From positions 7,020-71,019 of the forward strand of contig CAZCRT010000010.1 in assembly GCA_964501185.1 (NCBI GenBank): 64,000 nucleotides of DNA, in the 5' to 3' direction. Position 1 is the first letter of the stretch; each line of letters begins with the position of its first letter. The notes below the pieces were generated by a model. That model worked only from the letters and a program-made list of their open reading frames with translations, was not told the DNA's origin and searched no databases. The translations under genes were made by a program, and so were the position numbers. The stretch is from BS150m-G50 sp964501185 [NCBI: uncultured Bacteroidia bacterium] (GTDB lineage: Bacteria; CAIWAD01; BS150m-G50). This document shows, in pieces, positions 25,508-31,930 of this stretch.

Positions 25508-25910
25508 AAGTTGACTCCAATTCCACAGATTCACGCAGCATGGCTGTAGCAGAGCAGTATCGTTCTTCAGAAAGCTTGATCGCTTTCTCAACTTTGGCAC
25601 TGTCAATCTGCTCACCGTAGAATAGATAGTTCAGACCGATCTTCGTAAAGACCTTGGGATGCTCCTCAGCTCGTTCACTGCTAACCTTCAACTCAAAATC
25701 TGATAGTTTGACCCTCATCTTCTCCAGGATGGTCAGTACATCCATCGAAGTGCAACCTGCCAACCCGATCAGGAACAGTTCAATCGGCCTTGTGGCGGCA
25801 CTGTAGCCTCCGAATTCCTCCGGTCCATCGAGAGGAATCCAGTGATTACTGCTGCTCTTGCCAACCAATGTCATACCCTGACTGCCCACTCGCTTTACCA
25901 GTGCTTCCAT
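25485..25910 (-). CDS. OsmC/Ohr-family peroxidase
   Basis: A 141-residue OsmC-family protein that reduces organic hydroperoxides or stress peroxides with a pair of cysteines. The first is in IGLAGCTSMDVLTIL near residue 53 and the second in LSEERYCSATAMLRES near residue 119, as in the family. The length is normal. A GGAG site is seven bases before the ATG. It sits 12 bases downstream of ctp and overlaps the ggt start. Neighbouring ggt and this peroxidase could both serve thiol or oxidative stress defence; that link is only positional. Confidence 0.9.
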   Translation of the reverse strand: MEALVKRVGSQGMTLVGKSSSNHWIPLDGPEEFGGYSAATRPIELFLIGLAGCTSMDVLTILEKMRVKLSDFELKVSSERAEEHPKVFTKIGLNYLFYGEQIDSAKVEKAIKLSEERYCSATAMLRESVELESTYEILPPR

Positions 25911-25922
25911 CCACTGCTCCTT

Positions 25923-27584
25923 TTATTCCATTTCTATATTCAGTAATCCAAACAGTCTTTCCTGCTTCGTCAGCACAGCACAGGCCTCTTCCAGAACCGG
26001 GTCCTGCAGCAGGCTGGCCCGCACTCTACCCTCATTTCCCTCCAGGCGATCAGCCAGCTCGAGCAGTAGCAGACGCTCCAGCTCCTCCCGGTTCCGTTCA
26101 AACTCATCTGATACATCGCTCTGCAATTGCCCACGCAGAGTCTCCAATGCTTCCAGCGTTGCTGCGGGGAATTCAGCCCGTTCAATCTTCGCTTCCAGAC
26201 TGTCCAGCTCCACAGCCCCGACAGGCATCAGTTCGAAATCACAGTCCATCAGGAAACTGCGCAATCCACTCAGCTGTTCGTCCGTAACTTCGACAGTTTC
26301 AGGTAGCCCCTGTTCTGTTTCGATACTGGTCAGATAATCGAACACCTTGCGTTGCCGCCAGACCTCACTGGTAAACCGGCTGAGTTGCAAGGCATCCACT
26401 TCGATGTCAGGAATAATCCCCCTGCCCGAAAGCACGTCGCGGCCGTTATTCGTTTGAAACAGAGTGTCGCTGGTAAAGTTTATTCCACTGAGTGTGTGAT
26501 TGAGGGTTTCATTATCACGAAAATACTCGATACGCTGAATCAGGCGGCCGGAAGGAAGATAATAGCGTGCTTTTGTAATCTTCAGTGTTCGATCATCCGG
26601 TAGATTGATAACTCCCTGTACCAGGCCCTTACCGAAAGAATTGCTGCCAAGGACCAGTGCCCGGTCGTGATCCTGAAGTGCGCCGGATACAATTTCTGCA
26701 GCCGAAGCGGTACCCTGGTTCACCAGCACCGCCAGCGGCATTTCCAGAGGCAAGACCGCCTTCCTCCTGCCGGTGTATTCATCAATCAGCTCACCATTAC
26801 GTCCCCGTGTTGAAACAATGGGTGCTCCCTCAGGCAGGAAGAGATCCGTAACATCTACAGCCGCATTCAGGAGACCGCCCGGGTTTGAACGGAGATCCAG
26901 TACCAGCGCTTTCATACCCTGCAATCGCAGATCTACCAGTGCTGTTTCCAGATCGCGTGCGGCATTCTCAGAAAAAGAGTTGAGCTTGATATAACCGACA
27001 CCATCCTCCAGCAAAGCAGCCAGTTGTACATCGTGTAGAATGATCACATCCCTGACCAGGTTGAACTCCATCGTGCCCTGACCGGGACGGTCTATCTGCA
27101 TGATTATAGGAGTCCCCGGCCTGCCACGCATATATGTAACAGCTTCATCCAGCGGCATGTCAGTGACATTAATCGAATCAACTTTCAGGATTACATCCCC
27201 GGGGCGCAGGCCGGCACGCGAAGCCGGTGTACCATCAAAGGGGGCAATAATCGTGATACGTCGCTCATCACCCTGCAAGCCCACACGCATTCCCAGGCCA
27301 CCGTATTCACCTCGAGATCGATCACGCAGGCGTTCAGAACCCTGTCGGTCAAAGAACGAAGTGTAGGGATCAAGCTCATCCAGCATGCCATCTACTGCTG
27401 CCTGGATAAAAGGCTCCGGATCCACCACATCTACATAGTTCTCGATAATGTTGCTGTATATCTCTGCAAAAAGGTTGACGCTGTCTCTTGTATCACGATA
27501 GTACTCATCAGCTTTGGATGCGGAATAAACACTGAGTGCGAGAGTTGTCAATACCAGCAGAATAATGAGTGATTTTCTTTTCAT
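25923..27584 (-). CDS. ctpA: C-terminal processing peptidase, S41 family
   Basis: A 553-residue periplasmic serine protease. It has an N-terminal signal or anchor (KRKSLIILLVLTTLALSVYS), a helical DUF-like cap with VDGMLDELDPYTSFFD, a PDZ domain (ITIIAPFDGTPASRAGLRPGDVILKVDS) and the S41 catalytic core VGYIKLNSFSENAARDLETAL near residue 195, with AASAAEIVSGALQ-like GTASAAEIVSGALQDHDRALV and SFGKGLVQ supplying Ser and Lys. Family members trim C termini of periplasmic and secreted proteins. An extra helical C terminus of about 150 residues follows. The gene is 24 bases downstream of tmk with a GTGATACA octamer in the gap. Confidence 0.93.
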   Translation of the reverse strand: MKRKSLIILLVLTTLALSVYSASKADEYYRDTRDSVNLFAEIYSNIIENYVDVVDPEPFIQAAVDGMLDELDPYTSFFDRQGSERLRDRSRGEYGGLGMRVGLQGDERRITIIAPFDGTPASRAGLRPGDVILKVDSINVTDMPLDEAVTYMRGRPGTPIIMQIDRPGQGTMEFNLVRDVIILHDVQLAALLEDGVGYIKLNSFSENAARDLETALVDLRLQGMKALVLDLRSNPGGLLNAAVDVTDLFLPEGAPIVSTRGRNGELIDEYTGRRKAVLPLEMPLAVLVNQGTASAAEIVSGALQDHDRALVLGSNSFGKGLVQGVINLPDDRTLKITKARYYLPSGRLIQRIEYFRDNETLNHTLSGINFTSDTLFQTNNGRDVLSGRGIIPDIEVDALQLSRFTSEVWRQRKVFDYLTSIETEQGLPETVEVTDEQLSGLRSFLMDCDFELMPVGAVELDSLEAKIERAEFPAATLEALETLRGQLQSDVSDEFERNREELERLLLLELADRLEGNEGRVRASLLQDPVLEEACAVLTKQERLFGLLNIEME

Positions 27585-27608
27585 AGGTCCTGTCCAATCA
27601 TATTTGTA

Positions 27609-28232
27609 TCACATTTCAGCCAGGGCTGTCAGCGTCTGGTTGGCAATTATCGTGTGCAGTTCCTGCCGCTCCAGTTTGCCATCCAGAACGAGAAAGCGAT
27701 CAGGGTTGGCAGCTGCCGTTTCCAGGTAACCGGCACGTACCCGCCTGAAAAATTCCAACTGCTCCATTTCCATACGATCCCGTTCTCCCTGCAGGCGCCC
27801 CAGTGATTCAGCGGGTGGAACATCTATGAAGAATGAAAGCAGCGGCTCCACACCATCAGCGATCACCCGATGCAATTCATGCAGCAGATCGAGATCCAGT
27901 CCACGCCCGTAGCCCTGATAGGCGGTGGAAGAATCATAATAACGATCGAGTATGACAACCAGCCCCTCTGCCAGAGCCGGACGAATCTGCTCTGCGATCA
28001 GTTGAGCGCGACTCGCTTCGTAGAGCAGCAGTTCAGCCAATGCATCCATTTCCCTGAGGTTTACATCAAGCAGTAACTCCCGGATCCGTTCTGATATAGT
28101 AGTACCACCCGGCTCCCTCAGCACTATTACCTGCCGCCCACTTTCACCGAGCAGATCTGCCAGAGCGCTGATCTGTGTGGATTTGCCGGAGCCGTCCAGT
28201 CCTTCAAATGTCAGCAGAGCACCTTTTTGCAT
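27609..28232 (-). CDS. tmk: Thymidylate kinase
   Basis: A 207-residue P-loop kinase that phosphorylates dTMP. The Walker A loop LTFEGLDGSGKSTQISALAD starts at residue 7, the DR(Y/H) motif ILDRYYDSSTAYQGYGRGLD near residue 95 is complete, and SLGRLQGERDRME is the lid. Length and motifs are standard. An AAGGGA site precedes the ATG. Exact GTGATACA copies flank the gene on both sides in the gaps to rsmI and ctp, each in the minus orientation and each starting GAAATGTGATACA. Confidence 0.95.
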   Translation of the reverse strand: MQKGALLTFEGLDGSGKSTQISALADLLGESGRQVIVLREPGGTTISERIRELLLDVNLREMDALAELLLYEASRAQLIAEQIRPALAEGLVVILDRYYDSSTAYQGYGRGLDLDLLHELHRVIADGVEPLLSFFIDVPPAESLGRLQGERDRMEMEQLEFFRRVRAGYLETAAANPDRFLVLDGKLERQELHTIIANQTLTALAEM

Positions 28233-28284
28233 ATGTCCCTTTGTATCACATTTCCTATTACCGGCAGCAATAGTCCTGCATGGG

Positions 28285-29007
28285 TTATCTGATTACCTCA
28301 TCTTCAGCACGTCGCTGGCGTTTATCATACAAAGCTGTACCCTCAAGAACCAGCACGTACTCACCTCTTGGAGTTCTTTCCTGCATCTCCTGCAACAATT
28401 CTGCCACGCTTCCCCGCTGGAACTCTTCATGTGCTTTGGTCAGCTCCCTGGCAATTACCAGGCGCCGCTCGGGCACCAGCTCGGCCAGCCTTTCCAGGGC
28501 GTTCAGGAGGCGATGTGGCGACTCGTAGAAAACCGTAGTAACGCTGTTCTGCACCATGGCAGCGAAGCGACTGCTACGTCCTTTCTTGCGTGGGAGAAAA
28601 CCTTCATACAGAAAGCGATCCGTTGGCAGGCTGGATGCCACCAGAGCAGCGGTATGCGCGGATGCCCCCGGAATTGGTGCTACTGTCAATCCTGCTTCAA
28701 CCGCAGCTGATACAAGTCGATACCCGGGGTCGCTGATACCCGGCATACCGGCATCTGATATCAATGCGCAGCATTCACCTGACTGCAGCCGACCCAGCAG
28801 GCGGGAAAGCACACCGGAGCGGGAAAAATCGTGATAGCTGGTCATGGGAGTATCAATACCATGATGTTCCAGCAGCCGTCGTGACAAACGGGTATCTTCC
28901 GCAGCGATGAAGTCCACCTCCCGCAGAATACGGATGGCCCGGAGTGTTATATCCTCCAGGTTACCGATCGGCGTGGCTACCAGATAGAGATCAGCGGTTT
29001 CCTTCAT
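28285..29007 (-). CDS. rsmI: 16S rRNA (cytidine 1402-2'-O)-methyltransferase
   Basis: A 240-residue SAM-dependent methyltransferase of the tetrapyrrole methylase fold. It begins LYLVATPIGNLEDITLRAI, followed by DFIAAEDTRLSRRLLEHHGI, LISDAGMPGISDPGYRLV near residue 80, IPGASAHTAALVASSLPTDRFLYEGFLPRK and FYESPHRLLNAL, the ordered family motifs. It modifies C1402 in the 16S rRNA decoding centre together with RsmH. The ATG at 29007 has an AGGA site. First gene of the rsmI-tmk-ctp run; the upstream 390 bases carry no gene. Confidence 0.95.
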   Translation of the reverse strand: MKETADLYLVATPIGNLEDITLRAIRILREVDFIAAEDTRLSRRLLEHHGIDTPMTSYHDFSRSGVLSRLLGRLQSGECCALISDAGMPGISDPGYRLVSAAVEAGLTVAPIPGASAHTAALVASSLPTDRFLYEGFLPRKKGRSSRFAAMVQNSVTTVFYESPHRLLNALERLAELVPERRLVIARELTKAHEEFQRGSVAELLQEMQERTPRGEYVLVLEGTALYDKRQRRAEDEVIR

Positions 29008-29074
29008 TCAATTCCTGCAGTTACTCTCCGGTGAGTGTATCGAAGTGATACAACGACTGAAATGAGACAGGACT

Positions 29075-29303
29075 CAGTACTCTGCCTCAGTTAGCGGTAA
29101 CGACCTTCATTCAGTGGAAATACTGAAGCGAATATTGAATCCAGAATTTAATATTCTAAGGAGCAGCGATGAGATCTTCTACTCCCTCACGATGCTGATC
29201 GCTTCAGCATTGCGTCCAGTACTCTGTCAATGCACTTCATTAGCTTAAGAGTGGGAATACTAAAGCGATTATTGAATCTACATTCAACAAGCGAAGAAGC
29301 AGC
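29075..29303. repeat. Imperfect tandem duplication in the rsmI/nadE gap
   Basis: Two related copies at 29075-29167 and 29217-29303. Shared blocks in the same order are CAGTACTCTG, CTTCATT, GAAATACTGAAGCGAATATTG versus GGAATACTAAAGCGATTATTG as diverged forms, and a GAAGCAGC or GGAGCAGC end. The interval between rsmI and nadE (29008-29397) holds no gene I can support; this repeat, one GTGATACA copy at 29045 and the hairpin at 29326 account for most of it. Confidence 0.55.
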
Positions 29304-29325
29304 AATTCTATTGTCTGCTTTACCT

Positions 29326-29355
29326 CGTTTCCTGGATTGCTAAATCCAGGAAACG
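29326..29355 (-). terminator. Perfect 13-bp hairpin downstream of nadE
   Basis: CGTTTCCTGGATT and its exact reverse complement are separated by GCTA. It lies about 40 bases past the nadE stop in the minus direction and probably ends the lat-nadE transcript. There is no U-run on either side, so it may act as an mRNA-stabilising hairpin or a weak bidirectional terminator. Confidence 0.55.
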
Positions 29356-29397
29356 CTTTAGGAATTGCCACTTAGAAAGCTGCCTCTGGTCAACTTT

Positions 29398-30246
29398 CTA
29401 CCGGTAATTATCCCGGTTGAGGTGAAAATCAATACCGATTGTGCGGGTGCTCAGCTTCGGAATCAGCGGCCCCATTCTCTTGAACTGAGTACGGCTGATC
29501 AATTGGTGAACATGTCTGACCAGTTCTTCCTTAAGTCCCTGTTTAAGCGCTTCCTCAATAGTCATGCGGTTATCGACCAGAACTTTCATCACACAATCCA
29601 GCTCTTCATATTTCCAACCGAGATCCTGCTCGTCAGTCTGCCCTTCGATCAGATCAGCACTTGGAGGTTTGAGACATATCTCCTGTGGCACATCCAGCCA
29701 CCTGGCCATTTGATTGATCTGAGTTTTATAGAGATCACCCAGCGGATTAATCGCACTGGCCAGGTCACCAAAGAGAGTACCGTAACCCAGCATTAACTCT
29801 GATTTGTTACTCGTGCCCAGTACCAGCGCTTCCTGTTCCTGAGAGAGATCATAGAGGGTCAGCATTCGCATCCGCGCCATCAGGTTTCCGCGCCTTAGAG
29901 CATCTGCTTCCGGGTGCTTTTCCAGATAGGCATCAATCATCACAGTTACCGGCTCCAGCCGGGTTGCGATACCGATGCTTTCCGCTAAGAGATCAGCGTG
30001 GGTTACACTCTCCGGACTGCTGGTACGATATGGCATCTTGACACCGAGAACATTTTCCGGGCCCAGAGCCCGGGCTGCCAGAGCTGCTCCCACTGCTGAA
30101 TCAATACCACCGGACAATCCCAGCAGTACCCGCTTGAAACCGGTGTTGTGCACTTCCTCACGGATGAAGGATGTCAGAACACCTGTAACCAGCTCCGGAT
30201 TTATTGCCAGTGACTCAAGGCAGACTGCTGGTATCCTGGTTTTCAT
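29398..30246 (-). CDS. nadE: NAD+ synthetase, ammonia-dependent type
   Basis: About 282 residues from the ATG at 30246, which has GGGAT a few bases before it (a start four codons earlier lacks a site). The ATP-pyrophosphatase loop KRVLLGLSGGIDSAVGAALA is complete, followed by VKMPYRTSSPESVTHADLLA, VLGTSNKSELMLGYGTLFGD near residue 155, SAINPLGDLYKTQI and LKPPSADLIEGQTDEQDLG. No glutaminase domain is attached, so ammonia is the nitrogen donor. With nadB in the same window, two steps of NAD synthesis are represented. It follows lat by about 38 bases. Confidence 0.93.
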   Translation of the reverse strand: MKTRIPAVCLESLAINPELVTGVLTSFIREEVHNTGFKRVLLGLSGGIDSAVGAALAARALGPENVLGVKMPYRTSSPESVTHADLLAESIGIATRLEPVTVMIDAYLEKHPEADALRRGNLMARMRMLTLYDLSQEQEALVLGTSNKSELMLGYGTLFGDLASAINPLGDLYKTQINQMARWLDVPQEICLKPPSADLIEGQTDEQDLGWKYEELDCVMKVLVDNRMTIEEALKQGLKEELVRHVHQLISRTQFKRMGPLIPKLSTRTIGIDFHLNRDNYR

Positions 30247-30284
30247 AATTGATCCCATGTTGCCAAAATAACGACAGCGCTTTC

Positions 30285-31601
30285 CTATTTCTGTAAGGTT
30301 TTGCGTATCAGGTCGATTCCCTCGTCCAGTTCATCACGGGTTATATTCAGTGAAGGACGGAAACGAACCGAATTATCCCCACAACCGAGAATGACGACAC
30401 CTGCTTCGTACAGAGAACCCACAAAATTATCCCGCTCTTCACCACTGGGAAGATCGAAAGCACACATCAGCCCCTTGCCACGTGCGTTACTCAGCTGCGG
30501 GAACTCCGACTGGAGCTGTTCCAGTTGTTGCAGGAGATAGGCGCCCTCAATGGCAGCGTTGGTGATCAGGTCTTCTTCCTCTATCACATCCAGGTATTTG
30601 CCGAAGCGCACCATGTCGATCAGATTACCGCCCCAGGTCGAGTTGATACGGCTGGCCTCTACGAAGACATGCTTCTCAACTTCCTCAACCCGGCGTGATA
30701 CAAGGACACCGCAGACCTGTGATTTTTTGCCAAAGGCAATAGCGTCCGGCTGTACTCCGAAATGCTCATGTGCCCAGAACTTGCCGGTCAGCCCGACTCC
30801 ACTCTGCACTTCATCAAAAATGAAGAAGATCTCCTCCCGGTCACAGATGGCACGCAACTGCTGCATGAACTCCGGGCGGAAATGGTTGTCACCACCTTCA
30901 CCCTGAATCGGTTCGATAATCAGAGCGGCGATATCATACGGATTAGCTTCGATGGCTGACATGATCTGAGCCAGAGCTTTCTCCTCCGCCATCCTGACCA
31001 CAGCCAGATTGGCTTCGTTCAGTGGGAAGGTTACCTTGGGATTGTCGATACGGGGCCAGTCAAAATAAGGGAAGAACATCGTCTTGCGGGGGTCGCTGGT
31101 ATTGGTCAGTGAAAGTGTATATCCGGTCCGTCCATGAAAAGCCTGTTGGAAATGTATCACCTGCCTGCCCAGCTGATCCCCCTTGCCGGCTGCGACATTC
31201 TTGCGCACTTTCCAGTCAAAAGCTGTCTTGAGCGCATTCTCCACAGCCAGGCCGCCACCGGCAACCATGAAGAGATGTGGCAGATAGTCAGGTATACCAA
31301 AGCTGCTGAAACGCTCAACGAAGGCAGCCATTTCCTCTGTGTAGAGATCTGAATTGGTAATGTTGTTCACTGCTACTTCGCTCATATGACGCATGAATCC
31401 CGGTTCAACCAGCGCGGGATGGTTGAAACCGATCGGAGCGGATGCGAAGAAGGAGAAGAAATCGAGCAGCCAGCGTTCACGCCTTGAGTCATAAATTCTT
31501 CTACCCTGACTACGACGCAGGTCGAAAACAAGATCCATACCGTCAGCCTGCATATGAGTGGCAATTGTTTCGTGCACAGTGGCAGGTGAAACAGCTTTCA
31601 T
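30285..31601 (-). CDS. lat: L-lysine 6-transaminase
   Basis: A 438-residue class III PLP aminotransferase close to lysine epsilon-aminotransferase. Features seen in order are FSFFASAPIGFNHPAL, NITNSDLYTEEMAAFV, FMVAGGGLAVENALKTAFDWK, FQQAFHGRTGYTLSLTNTSDP, IIEPIQGEGGDNHF, FFIFDEVQSGVGLTGKFW and the PLP lysine in AIAFGKKSQVCG near residue 300. It transfers the epsilon amino group of lysine to 2-oxoglutarate to give allysine, which cyclises to piperideine-6-carboxylate. GGAGGAG precedes the ATG. The next gene downstream is nadE. A catabolic or osmolyte (pipecolate) role is possible; no dehydrogenase partner is present here. Confidence 0.92.
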   Translation of the reverse strand: MKAVSPATVHETIATHMQADGMDLVFDLRRSQGRRIYDSRRERWLLDFFSFFASAPIGFNHPALVEPGFMRHMSEVAVNNITNSDLYTEEMAAFVERFSSFGIPDYLPHLFMVAGGGLAVENALKTAFDWKVRKNVAAGKGDQLGRQVIHFQQAFHGRTGYTLSLTNTSDPRKTMFFPYFDWPRIDNPKVTFPLNEANLAVVRMAEEKALAQIMSAIEANPYDIAALIIEPIQGEGGDNHFRPEFMQQLRAICDREEIFFIFDEVQSGVGLTGKFWAHEHFGVQPDAIAFGKKSQVCGVLVSRRVEEVEKHVFVEASRINSTWGGNLIDMVRFGKYLDVIEEEDLITNAAIEGAYLLQQLEQLQSEFPQLSNARGKGLMCAFDLPSGEERDNFVGSLYEAGVVILGCGDNSVRFRPSLNITRDELDEGIDLIRKTLQK

Positions 31602-31865
31602 TTCTCCTCCGATAAGCTTTTTTTAGTTAGTGATTACACTGAGTTTTGACAACAGAACAACCTGTCATTTTTCAATCTAAAAATGTGCGCCCCTGCCGAT
31701 TGCGAGTCAAGTTTTGTCGTCCGGCAGTGGAATTTCATCAACACTGATTACACCTTATAGGCAGGCAGGTCAGGTTCCCGGTTTCCTTATAATCATTCCA
31801 TTCTGCAGTTAAGTCAGGGCTGCCTTAGTTCGATAATACAATATATATAGTTTCGTTGTTCAGGG

Positions 31866-31895
31866 AATGATATTTCACTGGACATTAATATCATT
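31866..31895. promoter_or_regulatory. Inverted repeat in the divergent lat / lipoprotein gap
   Basis: AATGATATT and its exact reverse complement are 12 bases apart, ending 35 bases before the lipoprotein ATG. Flanking GTTC and GAAC extend the symmetry with a short insertion. It looks like a dimeric-regulator operator. The rest of the 329-base divergent gap (31602-31930) is AT-rich and shows no other structure I can support. Confidence 0.4.
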
Positions 31896-31930
31896 GAACA
31901 GGTAATCATTATCACTCATAAGGGATACTT

